Shown: positions 35,030 to 49,200 of the stretch, piece after piece
Layout: every line of letters begins with the position of its first letter
Numbering within the stretch: position 1 is the stretch's first letter
Source of the DNA: Sipunculus nudus
Lineage: Eukaryota > Annelida > Sipuncula > Golfingiida > Sipunculidae
DNA: 64,000 bases
Assembly (NCBI GenBank): GCA_026874595.1
Contig: CM049319.1
Span: 58,662,917-58,726,916 of the forward strand
Direction: 5' to 3'
Translations under genes and position numbers: made by a program
The notes under the pieces: generated by a model
Databases searched by the model: none
Seen by the model: the letters and a program-made list of their open reading frames with translations, nothing else
What the model was told of the DNA's origin: nothing

Positions 35030-36338
35030 GAAGAAAATTAAGTCAGTATTGAGTAATTAGACAAATTTATAGACTGGATCATGTGTTTAGTCGAGAACCT
35101 TTTTATTAAATGAATATATTAACCGCTTAAGCTGTAGCTCAGTTCATCCAGAAAATAACTACAGTTAATTTAGATTTAAGTATACACCGGAGATCAGGTC
35201 AGAAATTTAATTTATTTTCAAAGTAATCAACAAATGTAAAATCATTACCATGACTTTCATCCTATACTTTGAATATCGCATATTGTTTTCTTAATTGTAA
35301 GCACTATTGATTAAATTTTAAAATACCATGAAAACATGGATTTAAGCTATCGGTTCTAAAATTCTAAGGCAGTTACCCCCCCCCCCCCAGAAAAACTGGT
35401 CAGGTAAGGGAGTTTTCAAGGGGGTAATACTATATAATTTATGCGTAATCCAATTCAGGGAACAGGCCACCTCCACAGTGTACAGGAGGGCAAGCTGGAG
35501 ATTTGCTATAGATATATGCCGAAGTGGAGCACACTTGCTGTGTGCCCCTTGCCTGTAGGGACTGAGGAATGACTAAATTATCATTTAATATGTTTAATAT
35601 TAATATGGATTTCATTCACCGAGGCTCTTTAAGTTACTTGGATCTTTTATTTTGTCAGCTTTTAGGGTAAACACCCCCTAAATAGTTCAGTCTACACATT
35701 TCATTATCATACAGTACAATGCGTATACCTAATTATAGTTTGTTTTTATTCGGAACTCGCAGAAGTGCCCCAGGATCTTAATTGATCCCTTTAAGTTCAA
35801 GCTCCGGCCCAGTTCTATTCATTTGTCAAAGAATGTTAATATAATTCTGACTCTTTCAGCTTCTAACTGCCTCGTCTGCTGGTCATTTTTTTAATTTATG
35901 CAAATTTCGAGTATACCAAGGAACAGCAAACAGTATCCTCTTTGACACCAAACAATACCCGGTTTCTTTCCAAGAATGTTAATTTTCAAGTTATCTGCTT
36001 TGAATGTATATCAAGTTCAAGCAACCTAATTTAACTGTCAGTTAACGTGATAACAACGGGAATGGACAGCTACCGGAGAATATCGGAAAACTGAGGTGTG
36101 AGTTTGACAATGAATATGGTTGTTTCCTTTTCAAATCTGAAATGAAATGGATGTCATTGCACTTGTTTTGCAACTGAAATGCCCCTGATCAGGTGTACAC
36201 GTATATATAGCCGAATCCACCTTATGACCATACTTGTGCTGTAGCAGACGATTGCAAAACGCTTTGGATGGGACGTTCTGATTACAGACGGCGAGAAATT
36301 AAAAGAAAACCCGTTAAACATGTTAAAAGAAAACCGGG

Positions 36339-36419
<81 letters not shown>

Positions 36420-36483
36420 TATAGGTTCCACCATCAGTGAAATCGAACCCTCCCACTCAGCAGTCAGCCTACGGGCCTGATAC
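35030..36483 (-). repeat. Right arm of the large inverted duplication
   Basis: Reverse complement of 27331-28672 with divergence; ends at TACGGGCCTGA (about 36481). It contains a 78-base (TA)n (36341-36418). Its outer edge is about 220 bp from the dnajc5 start codon, so it may contribute to or derive from that gene's upstream region. Confidence 0.9.
36341..36418. repeat. (TA)n microsatellite
   Basis: 39 TA units inside the right inverted arm, after a GGGGG. Confidence 0.98.
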
Positions 36484-36702
36484 AGACCAAAGAGTAACCA
36501 AGCAAAGACGATAAAGCATTTTTAAAAAAGCGCGAACCTGGTCAGCGTCAAATTAAGTATACTGTACGGCCATCTGGCGGCATCATTCTAAACTATTTTA
36601 CCGAGGTTTCCCTGCACATGCCCAGAGCCAAGCGGAAGTCAGCTCACATCATTGACAGATGTTGAATGTAACTGTCGGAGGCTTGTCAGCAAGACTTACA
36701 AC
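36484..36702 (+). promoter_or_regulatory. dnajc5: dnajc5 promoter / 5' UTR region
   Basis: A short single-copy stretch between the end of a large inverted repeat arm and the dnajc5 start codon. It is richer in CpG and GC than the flanks (AAGCGCG, TCAGCG, ACGGCC, TGGCGG). It may include the transcription start. A 12-mer at 36569-36580 (minus strand) resembles the CTCF core with one mismatch, which is weak evidence on its own. Confidence 0.4.
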
Positions 36703-36725
36703 ATGAACAGGAATCGTAGCTTATC
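36703..36725 (+). CDS. dnajc5: dnajc5 coding exon 1 (23 nt of CDS)
   Basis: ATG AAC AGG AAT CGT AGC TTA TC, then a GTAAGT donor; it encodes MNRNRSLS with the last Ser completed by exon 2. It matches the MADQRQRSLS start of vertebrate DNAJC5, including the phosphorylatable serines. This is only seven codons and two bases, so it is easily missed by gene finders. Confidence 0.87.
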
Positions 36726-39700
36726 GTAAGTCTCTTATATAACATACAGCAGACTTATAAATAACCATACACACTGAAAGGCCTGCATATAAATACATCC
36801 ACGCCCCAGACTAAATCTAGATGTGTACAAACTGCGGTGTCAACGTTCACAGATTAACTGACCAATACAAAATTACAAGTCTCAATGGAAAGGCCGGGTC
36901 AGGCAGTCAATCTCTCTCTCTCTCTCTCTCTCTCTCCACTAAACCAAGTCATCGGCTTTGCATTTTAATTTAGCGAAACAGTCTGGTATTTGGTTCTATG
37001 GACATTGATCATTTTGGTTGTTTATTTTTATCAGATTTACCAATTTATTATTGGGGTGATAATAAAACACCTTGCTGCACACTTATGGTGCAGTAAAAGC
37101 AAAAAATATTTGTTGTTTGTTCCCTGTTTTAAGAACTTGGACTCATTTTATATATGAGGTCATGTCAAATACACAATGTGAAACTTTACATCGATTATTA
37201 TCCCCATAACCTATGGGCCATAAGAATGGACTCTCAGTTGCTTTTTTTTTTTCAGTGAATGACTCAATATGGAGTCCAAACATTGCCCCTGCAGTTTCCT
37301 AGTATAATTATCACAATCCTACAAAATTGTGTGATTTATATATCAGTATATTATATGTGTTTGACACACAAAATACATTTCCAGTAAACTGATTCAATAA
37401 CAAAATCTGAATATGTTTTGCAGTAACAGGGTTCACATTTGACCTGGGTAAAATATATTTTACACAACCCAGTGGGTAAAACCTGGGTTAAAAGTATTTA
37501 CCCAGATTTTACCTGTGTTTAACACAGCATATTACTCAAGCTTTTTCCCATGTTTATTAACCATATCAAGCAAGTCTTTAGCTCAGTTTAATTCCAGTGG
37601 GACAGCAGAAGTTATAAGCACATTTTGTGATTAATGGGTAAAAGCAAAGTGGCCATGACCACATCACCCAGGCTGTCTAACAGAAGCCATTTACCACTCA
37701 CACTTTTAATTCATGCAGGAGCATCAATATGTGGGGGATGAGGGATATATACCCCCCACCCCACCCCACTTTTTGGCAAGGATGGTCCTGTATTGGTCCA
37801 TGTAATCAACCCCCCCCCTATTCAGAGAATAATATTTATATTGCAAATGAAATATACAAGTAATAGGTGTATATTGACTTTGGTTCCATTTATTAGTTTA
37901 CTATGAAATATTATATGTAAACCTGGTTTAGAATGAACTTATACTGGAAACATAATACCTTTTTTTCTAAAACTTGATACTCAATTAGAATATATTTATA
38001 ATATGTCCTACAGACACTAATATATTTGAAAGGTGTTATACAGACTCTTAAAAGGTATATGTACAGTAGAGCGTTGTATTTCCAAAATCATTATTATCCA
38101 AAATATCCAAGATAAAAAGCTGAGAACCAAAAATTTGACCATTTATTTTAAAATCTGAACAATAACAAAATTCCAGAAAAAGATCATGGTAAAAAATATC
38201 ACCTAATTCAAAACGACTATAGTCAGATGAGAGGTTATACATATTGCCCACTAATAAGTGAACCCGAGTGCAGGGAGTTGGTATGAAAAAGGCCTGGCTG
38301 GTGAGTGTCCTCCGTGTGCTTTAATCAGAATGCTGAGGCCAGAGTTACTTACCTGAGCAGCCGACTGCTGGTTGTAGGTGTGAAAATATCTGCCCCAGTT
38401 GGTGCTGTCTTTGGCTCAGCTTTGATCAGGGTGGCTTTAAAGGATAGCTTTGATATATTCATTTTGGTAATCGTCTGGGCCTTGATACTACCACAAGCTG
38501 ATTTTGAGTTAATGTGGGCCTTCGTTATTGACTCACAAATTCTTTCGGCCAGATAAATTCAACTAAATTTTGAGAATTTTGATTGGTTAGAATCGCTGCT
38601 TTTTCCCAGCCTCTTACTTGGAATTTCAATAATAATACAGTGCATGTATTAAGGTTTCCTTAGTAAATCTATTCCCCTAGAGGTGCAGGCCTAATTGCAA
38701 TTAATCTATAGTTAAAATACACTTGCTTGTTTAATAAAGCAGAGAGGGAGAGAGACAGATAGAATATTTTTGAATCACTGCATTATTTGTACACATTTCT
38801 TTCTAAACGTGAATAAAACTGTAAGTGTGTGTCTGTTTTTCAAGTAAATATAAGGCACAAAAGGGTCTTGGTATATATCTCTTTCTCCATCTTGCTCTCT
38901 CTCTCTCTGGCCTGTTTAACATGATACTATTTAAAAAATTTGTAAAAAAAAATCCCTGAGCAATTTTTTATGCCATACAAGTTTTTAGATCCTGAGCCAA
39001 CAAATACTTGCCAAACCATTTGTAAACTGTTGTTGAGGATGATCACAGGTCATGACCTCTGTGCATATTCATAAGACCACTTGACCTATGCACCACAGAT
39101 GCAGATGGTTTAAGCTTGATATCACATAGCAGATCTGTGTTATCGTTCACATACCTGTAGTAATCAACTACACAGGGGACGTGATACATATACCATCAAC
39201 AATATTCCATCTTTAAAAACTTTTTTTATTACAACTTTACATCAACTTTCTGTAAACAATCCCCCCCCATGCCAATTTTAATAATTTGGTGAACTATTAT
39301 AATGACATAGAGTTGTCTGCTGTGTCTTACCTGATGGCTCATATATCAGGCCTGGGTCAAGTTCAGGGGTCTGTACTTCATTACAAGTACAGGTACTTCA
39401 GCTTTTGACAAGTAGTTGAAGTACAAGTCCAAGTACAAGTCCATAAATTTTTAGGTGTACTTGAGTACAAGTACAAATACAGGAGTCTGTACTTAAGTAC
39501 AAGTACTTTTATCATTTAATTCATTCAGAAAAAGAGGAATACACAAAATGTCCTGAATGTTCTTTTATTATATATACTAAACATTGTTTATATCTGGATT
39601 ATATACTGCAAATTAAACAGGTAGCTGAATTTGGATTCTGTAATAACACTCTTAAGTTGCTTTAAACTGTCTCAAAATCTTGTACATGACTAGTTCATTG

Positions 39701-41235
39701 ACTTGATTGTACTTGACAAATTTCAAGTAAATTTTTGGCACATACAAAATTACAAGTACAGTACTGGTAAAAGTGCCGAGTACAAGTTCAGGACAAGTAC
39801 TCAGATATATATACTAGTACAAGTACCAAGTACATGAACTCGACCCAAGCCTGTCATATATATGGAGTGGGGGGGGGGGGGGGGTATATAATTTGTATGT
39901 ATGGATTGGTGTGCCACTGTATATATAGTATAATACTAAAGCTTTTGTATTATGAGGACCCTAAGAATTGAAATCTCAATCTTTGGATCAATTCTCACTG
40001 GAGAAGTAAATGTCAGGCTTAAAAGGAAAATAAAAGCAATTTTACCAAAATTCATGTTAGTAAATTTCAGCAGGTATATCAAGTAAAATGTAGCTCTCCC
40101 TCTTTATGGTGCTGCCATTCGTGTTTCTATGCAAGTGGACTGGTCCACCGGTGAACTTTTAGATCTCGGGCACATACACGATAAAGAGCTATGACAATGC
40201 AAACTGCTGTGTCAAATTTGAGAGCTCACAGAGGACTTAGGGCTAGTACATGCAAAAAGTATAAAAAATTATCAAACAAATTGATTTGTAGGTTAATGAT
40301 CAATTACAGTTTAATCAAGAGCTTCCAATTCAATGCATCAATTCTTTGATTCATTGTTATACCCTTGATAATTCTCTAATTATTTGGTGCTTAAATAAGC
40401 CTGTGAATACAGCAACTATGTTGATCTGATTTTCTGCAAGCCAAAAATTAGTTCGAAAGTTTAAAATTGACACCATTTGACATTAAGGATGACAGAACTG
40501 CAGCCCAAGGCACACCAAAATTTGTCCCTCAGAAAAAGAGACCAAATATATGGAGCGATTTTGCAGATTTAAAATATTCTAGGAATCCAGCTCATTGCAA
40601 ATCAACCTCTGCATGTTCATGTCTTCATAGAGTTTATTAGCCTTTTTGACACTGACCTCTGGTCTGGGGTAGAGCAAAGGACTAAAAACTAGGATATTTA
40701 GAGTTTGAAACCCAGCCTTGGTTGGCTACTAGCCCTCCCCCCTCCAATCAGAGTGAGCCCTTGGTAGACCTGTGTCATTGGCAGGCAGTGCTCCATGGTT
40801 AGGTTTCATCAGGGTTGGCAAGTTTCTGCCATTGCTGTTCTCCTGGCAGGCCATCATTTGGCAGAAATGGCATAAACTAAATGGTAGACTGTGTGTTTCA
40901 ACCAAAATTGCCATTTACTCAGAGTCATGAGTGAATAAAGAGAAAAAAATAATCTTTCCTCAAGTTATATTTGGTCTTCCCTAATTCACTGGAGTACATA
41001 TCAGTCCTGTTGTCCATTGTTATACCCAAACTCTCCTCCCTCTAGGTGTTTGAACACATATAACATTCAACACAGAAACCCGACCCTGGCAGAAACTAAA
41101 GCGTATTGAATTCACCATTTGGTGTCCATGTTAAATCACAATGGATTAGTGATTAGAAATACTTGATTACTTCATTTCTTTGTGTAAATTTTGCCATACT
41201 CACATGGCAGTTAGGTCTGTATCTATATATCTTTA

Positions 41236-41273
<38 letters not shown>

Positions 41274-41285
41274 TCTTTTCTCTCT

Positions 41286-41358
<73 letters not shown>

Positions 41359-43230
41359 GTGCAGTTGTATAAACTCAGTTTTATTTTATAGCATGAATAT
41401 ATGAAAATAAACTGAATTAACTTGACTGTTATTCAAATCACTTGTTTCTGTAAATTTCTGTTCCTCTGCTATGATAAATTCACATCAATTCTTAAGAAGT
41501 ACCCAATAATCTTACAATTGAAATAGCATTTTATTTGCTCAGCCAGAGGCTTCATTATTTTCAATAGACCCGTTTTCCTGAATTTCCATTGCTGCCACTT
41601 TCTGCCTGCCATGCAGCAGACACAGATTTCTGCCGGCAGAAACCCAACCCTGTGTTTCACTCACAAACAAGTACACCTTTTGGGGGTTCCTCAGTGTTAT
41701 GACTGACACATCAGGACCTGCATGTATGGTATACCAAGCTTGGTTGATGCCAGAATAATGGTGTGAAAAAATAAGGTGAAGGCAGGGTGTTTATAGTTTG
41801 ATTTCTCATTCACCTAAAGTTACATTTTGCCTTCCAGGTTATTCTGGCCTGTTCATTCTTGTAGCTCATCCCTTGGGAGCATACAACCTAAGCAGCCACA
41901 CACAGTGCTAGAAAGTAATGCTTAAGGGTGAAAGTGGTTGGATCTGGACATGAACCCACAAACCTGGCAGTCATAAGTTCAGCAAACCATACACAATCAA
42001 AGAGTGCCCATTGGGGTTTCTCAGTGGTATGACCATGCAACAGGGAAATTACAAACCCAGGGCCCACAGGTGCAGCAGTCACCAGGCCCAGTTAACACCA
42101 AGCTGTAAAATGAGAAGAAGTGTGTGCTACTGCTCTGTGATGGTTCAAAACAGGATTGGAAATCTGCAGGTGTACATACACTTAATAGTTAAGCTAGCAT
42201 AAAAAGTAGAGGCTGTTTTCTCTAACCTATAGGAAAACAAACAAATTTTTACAAGGCATTTTTTGATATTAGATTCATCTATGATTATCTCTTATGAAGT
42301 TATCCAATTAGATATAGGTTCTCCTACACGTGTATTATTAAAAAACTGTAAGCCCTGTTGGTAGTCTGGTATGTAAAAGAACACTAACTGACTTATAGTC
42401 AGCTGTAACCAGTTACCATAGGAGCCTGGTATATAAATGTTCATTGTCAATCACAGGACCAAGTATGTTTTTTTAATCAGTTGATGAGAGGGGGGCATTC
42501 CTTGATGTTAGCTAAGTTATCAATGCGGGCTGAACATTCCTTGGTATTAGCCAGGTTTTCCCCCAGTCTGATGCTCAGTCCATTTGCCAAAGTTATTCTG
42601 GTGGTAGTCTATGACAAAAGCTGTCAGTGGAAGCAGTGATAGAGTGGAATGGATTACAAGGAAGAATGACATGAGACAGCCCATTCACCTACCCTTTGAA
42701 AAAGATTTATGGGATTTCTAATTTTCTCTGTGTATATATATTAATGATCTAAGGTAATTAAGGTTGTGAAAAGTTCTGATAAGGCCTTTGTGAAGGATGT
42801 ATGAACTTGTTTATTAACAACATGTTTATTTACACAGCAATGTTGACAAACAAGAAAAAATGTAACTTAAAGCGGTAGGTTGCCTATATGCGGAGGTAGA
42901 AATGTCACTTGTTGCAAAACACCATTTGCAAAGCTCTGGTTTATCTTACTTGCTGCCAGATGCTCTTGACAAATTTGTTTTGTTTTGGCTGCCCTCACAT
43001 ATTATAAACAGGTTAACATAAATTAAACAAGCAGCCTGTTTGCGGTGATATCCACGTTTTCAGGCTTATTTTTATAAAAGCCCCAAGGGGTTTCTTTCAA
43101 TTTATAAAGGTAAGATAGGTGATTGGGCCCCTTTAAGGAGTGTTAAGATATATGAGAGTATGAGCAAAAATGGTCATCCCTGATCAGAATCTGGGGAAGA
43201 AACACTCTACTTGTGTCTCTCTACTGCTGT

Positions 43231-43273
<43 letters not shown>

Positions 43274-46200
43274 TAAGTAAAAAAAAATATATTCAATCAG
43301 TGTCCAGCTAAGCCATGCTTGTTTGCATAACAGCGTTTCCAGTTTCAACAGCCAGTCGTTCTTCTCCTCCATATTACTAGTAACTGTCAGGGATACATGT
43401 TTTTGAATATACATAGTAGTTGTATATATTCGAAATGAACAACTTGGCATGTACGGTACATACAGGACAGTGAGCTGGAAAATCAATTGTGTTGATATTG
43501 AAATTGTTGTATTGCATCAGGTGAATTTTTATGAATGATTATTTTTATTTGTTTTTAGGACATCAGGTCTTAGCCTTTATGAAACTCTGGGTTTACAAAA
43601 GGAATGTACTGCAGAAGACATAAAAAAAGCTTATAGGAATGTAAGTACTGTTCTGCTTGTTCATATATTCTATACACCCATTGTGGCCCAATAATCTTTA
43701 AAATGTATCCAGAAATGATTGAAACCATGCTTGTCCTCAGGGCACCACTGTGCCAAAATTATTCCTAGATTTCTGCTTGGTGACCATATTTCTGATGATT
43801 CCAAAATATATGTGCATCCTTTCATATTAGCATTTTATCCTCTTGATGTTTCGTGTGAGTGTATTTTGTCATACATGTGACCTTTTGCCGACTAGAATTT
43901 TGTGTAGTTTCACTATGTCATAGCCCATATAACCCACTGACTTTTTATGTAGGTTCATTGTGTCTTTGACAGTTTGTGTAAGTTCATTATGTCATAGATC
44001 ACATATGACATTTGGTCCCCAGACATTTTGTGTAGGTTCATCATGTCATATGATATTTTGTGTCGGTTCATTTGTCATATTACATTTTGTATGGGGTCAT
44101 TATGTCATGTGACATTTTGTGAAGGTTCATTTTGTCAAATGACATTTTGTGTAGGTTTATGTGACATTTTGTCTCCTGAAATTTTTGCGGAAACACATTT
44201 TGTAATGTGACATTTTGCTGACATTTAGTATTGTGCATTGTCATGTTAGGATTTGTGCAGATAAATAATTAAATTATGGTCATGTGTTATTTTGTGTAGG
44301 AACATTATGTTGTGATATTTGTCCTCTGTCATTCTGTGTGGGGTATAAGGTCATGTGTTATTTTGTTTTGTGTCATTTTGTCTGTGTGCATTCTCTCATG
44401 TAACATTCTGTCCTTTGAATATATGTGTCGACCAGTGCATTATGCCATGTGGCACTGTCAGAATAGCACCATGCACCATTAGCACTACCTAGATAACAGT
44501 ACATTGGAATAGCTGTGATAGGTGTTTAGTAGAGCATCTCTTGTATATGTAGTGGACCATGGACTTGTAACCTGCCTCACATATGATAATAAAAACAAAC
44601 TGTGGCATGTCTCTGTGAGGAAAAGACTATCAGTTCTTGGTTTAATCTGGAGGTACATCTGCCGGACTGATGAACGAGAACCAACCAGACAGTTCCGATA
44701 TCTCAAAGTCACATCAAACTTAATCAGGGTATGATATTGGCCAAACACCCAAACCCACAGGGGAGGCCAGCATTCTGCCGAGTGTCTGGTTAACTGGTCT
44801 TCATTGACTGACTAATCGCAGTGCTGCCAAAATACCAGTATACTGTCTCTGCTACAGCTGCAGCAATCTAGGTTCATTATTCCAGACGTTAGTTCCTCTC
44901 CCACAGACTTTATGCAAGTGACTGGTTAGGAGTGTTTAAATACATGGTTCAGCATTGAATCTCTAATATTTCCAGTTTTTAAGATGCTGTCTTTTTCCTA
45001 CTCATTTACTAGGTCTGTTTGGGATGTGTCAGGTCCATGTTCTGGATATTATTTGGTATCTGTATTTCAGATATATATTGTCTTTTATAGTCACCCAATA
45101 CACTCCTTTATGCACTGGTCATGCTACATTCACTCTCAGACTCCTTGAATTTAACAACTGCTATCCTTGCACTGTTAGCTTGGTACTAACGTAAGGGAAA
45201 TTGGCACATGGCCAGAAGTTTACCATGAAATGTGAGAAATGTGAGTAGGTGTGAACAGGTTTAATTTGGAGCCACCAGTGCTCTACTCACATTGGTTAGA
45301 ATGCTCTAAGTCCTATGGTAATACCCAGCAAACTATGTGTCATGTGTTTAGATTACTGATAGTAAGCCTGTGAATTGCTAATGGGCCCTTGTTTAAGCTT
45401 GATTATTGATTATTGATTTGATTCTTTCTTTTGATTATCATAACCCACCACAGTACTTTGTAACTTTGTTGGAGGCATGTATCTCTGTAAGTAAGTTTAC
45501 TATGCAGGTGATGCTAAGTTTTATATTTTTAAGTACTTACACATCTTATTATATCTCCCCTCCTACATAGGAAGAAACATATAGTTTTCAGTCCAATGTT
45601 CGTTGTCGGTGTTGGCGTCCGACATAGTCTGTGTCTTTCTTAATAATGCAATAGCGACTTAACAGTTTCATGAAATTTGAAATTCAAATTGGCTCTACCA
45701 ATATCTTGGACAAGTTCCAAACCAGTGACTTTGACCTTCATCAGCAAGGTCAGATAGGCTGAAATAGAAATTTTCTAATTAAAAGGATTGTTCTTTAGAT
45801 GAAACCCTGCAGACAAACCAATCAGTCAACTTTGGTAAAAACATAAAACCTGCTGACTGTGTTATTGCTATACATTAGTTCAAGTCCTGTCTCAGTTGTG
45901 TGTGCCCATGTTACTGTGGCTGATGTATGACTTGATAGCACTCTATATCAGATATTAAAGTGCTACATCTATATATTCCAGCATAACAATTACCTGATAG
46001 GTTGAGAGCAAAATGCACCAGTAAACGTTCATACAAAAGCCTAGGCCAGTGCACTGGCTTTGTAGCTACAATATATATGCTTGTTCATATTTGCTGTAAT
46101 GTTATCTCCTATTTTAAGGAAGGGACCATGAATGTTCCATGAAATTCCTTAAAGGTTGTTGCAAAATGTTGTTTGATCAAAACAGGCAGAGTTGTAATGT

Positions 46201-49200
46201 AAAACTTTGCTTCAAATGCTTGCACACCAAATACATTTTACACATTATAATGAATAAATGCCTGCCGAAGTTCCCTTTAACTGAGATAGTGATGCATAAT
46301 TTTCCAAAACACAGGTAGGGATAGAAATGAGCAGTGGGAGTAGTGTCATTTTCTGATTTATCAGGTTTATGTACTGAACAGTGTCCTGTATCCCTGTCCA
46401 TAAGCTCTGAACACAAGGCATGACCTCCCGGAGACCTTCCACTCTCATGCTGTGAGATATGGAAGGATTTTTCAGGTTTAGCAACCTGCCACACACCCAG
46501 CAAACTGATGCTGGGTTAAGTAAAATCTGATTGGATCTGCATGTAAACAAAGTTGACTGCGGCCATGCAGAGATAGTAAAACAAAATCTGGTTGGCTCAG
46601 CATGTAAACAACGATGGCTGTGTCCATGTTGAGCTTGTCATGCGGCACTGCAAGAGAAGAAATTTGCCAACAGTGGGGGATAATTAACTTAATTTAGGCC
46701 ACACCAGCAAGTTAGTATAGAGACTGTCCTGAAAGGTTAGGGTTGCATCCTGTGTACATACCAATGAGTAGTAGTTAAATATTATGCAGCAGGGAATCCA
46801 CAGAGGCAACACTGTCTGGTGGCCAAAACTGATGGACAACCAGGGTTTTGTGCAGTGGTTACAGTGGAGCGAATAGTTTAGCATAGCGTTACCACTGCTT
46901 ATAGAGCCATTGTGCCTGTGAAGGTGGGTCAAAAGAGTAGTCCAGATAAGCCTCTGTATCACGCTGACAGTATATATACTTCATGTTTTAAACATAGAGT
47001 GGCCTATTCTTATATTTGATGTCTACTTACTACAGATAAATCATTTGAAAATTTCATAAAAATGGGCTATAGAACAATAGATAAATGCAGATCCCATGGT
47101 ATGCAGCCTGTTTTTTTTGTTTATATCTACATGTTTATAACATGTGGGGGGACCTGCAAAAATAACCCTCGCACATTCAAGAAGGACATCTGGTGGCAAG
47201 TCAGATTTTACACAAATTGACTGCTCCCTTAAAATGGTTTTTAGAAACTGGGAGAAATAAACTGTCAGGGTTCTTTAAGGGCATGGGGAGACAACACTAA
47301 AGTACCTCAGGACAACATCCAGTTGGCGGCAAGGGAATGTGTATCAACAAGATTTGGATAATTGAAAAACACTTGTTTTAGACCACACCCGAACATAACA
47401 GTCAAACATACAAGTACTGTAAGCATGATCAGCTGTGTCTGTTGGGCATTGATAGTGAGCTTCACTGGTTTAGTGGACATCATAATTGGTGTGATCGTGG
47501 GTCACTAGCACTTCTATCATTGAATCCTCCCAAACACAGTGACAGGTGTTATAACATCATAGTTTACATTATTGATTTAGTGTGGGAGGGGGCAGTTATT
47601 TACTGTCATCCACCAGTGTTCATAGTGCTATATCATGTGGAGAGATTATCAATAGATACTAATGTTGTGCCAATGTGTAGTGACGATCAGTCGGGCTTTC
47701 ACTCGGCTTTCACTGGTCTGTAGCATGCTGGTACTGGTGATATTACAATTATGCATGCTGTGAATACTATTGTATAATTTATATACTGACACATGGGAGG
47801 CCATGTGGGTATGATAAATAAAATACGCTGTTAAGGCCAAAATAAAAAAAGGTATGGTTCTCAGGCACTTTTTTCAGAAATCAATGCGGGCGGGCGGTTT
47901 AAAGCGAACCCGTGAGCTTATGCGATGGTGCAGCGTCGTCAGTCGTGCGTCGTGTGTTGTCTGTACGTTAACCATAGCTATCTCAAAAATGGCAGGAGCT
48001 AGCATCACCAAATTTCTTGCAAATAATCAGTCATCCAAAAAACTATATTGGATTTTGTTTATTTTTTTCTAACTTCATTTTCTTAGATTTTATAGGGAAA
48101 AAGCTAAAAAAGCTTTAATAAAAATCTTCTTCACGGAAACTGTCCAGCCAAATTGTCCAATATTTCACAGAAATGATCCCTGGAACAATCTTTCTCAAGT
48201 TTGTTCGAATGGTTCCAGTTCAGAGATTTTTGGCCGAGTTACAGGAGGTTGAACTTTGTTAACTTTGCAAAAAAGCATATTAAAATTTAAATCTCAGAAA
48301 TGGCTGGAGCTATCAATATCAAATTTTATGCCAATGTTGGTCACATAGGTCATATCTGAAATTGAGGTATTGGTGGCGCCACCTGCATTTGCATTTTTTG
48401 TACAGGGTCATCAGTGCCTGTGTCACACTGAGGGCTACAAAAAACTTCTTCTCTGAAACCATATGGCCAAAATGTTTAATATCGCACAGAAATGATCCTA
48501 TGGTAGTGCTTTCTGAAGTTTGTTCAAATGGTCTCTTTTCAGTGACTTTTGGCTAAGTTATGGGAAGCTGAATTTAGTCATATGCTGTGACAGCCCATTT
48601 TAGCTCAGTGGCTACAAAGATCTTCTCAAAAACCACTGGGCCGAATTCTTAAATTTCGCACATTAATTATCCTCAGATGTTGATAATTCAAGTTTGTTCA
48701 CATGGTTTGTGTTCAGTGCTTTTTGGCTGAGTTACGGGAAGCTGAACTTAGCCAGTTTGCTGTATCTTCCTATATAAGTTATCTTCCTATTTAAGTTATA
48801 AACCTGTGAAACATTTTTCGACTGATGAAACTGAAGCCATTTTGTTAAATATTTTACAAGAATAATCCCTACAATAATTCTTATAATAAATGTCATTAAT
48901 GGTTCCACATGAATGATTTTTGGCTGAATTATGGAGATTGAATTGAGTCATTTTACCCTATATGTTAGTTGTGTGATGCTGTTACATCTAGTATGGCTCC
49001 AGTTTATCAGCATCTGTTACATCATGCCACTAGACATTTAGATTTCAGGTTATCTTTGGTTAATATTGACAAGAAAGTTTTTAAAAGCTTTTAAAAAATT
49101 TAGATTTATGATTTTAGTTATTCATCATACCAGGCAATGTTACAATCATGGATATTCAGCTCTCTGTGGCTATATAAAGACAATCGTACTTAGATTATAA

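Noticed and set aside
36154-36480. Open frames made of Tyr-Ile repeats
   Set aside because: They are translations of (TA)n microsatellite DNA.
36569-36580. CTCF-like core (one mismatch) upstream of dnajc5, and similar 12-mers near 47174 and 56348
   Set aside because: One-mismatch hits to a degenerate 12-mer are expected several times by chance in 64 kb; no supporting context.
44485-44748. Opposite-strand open frames of 70-87 codons
   Set aside because: No recognisable protein, no splice support and no match between the frames and any known family.
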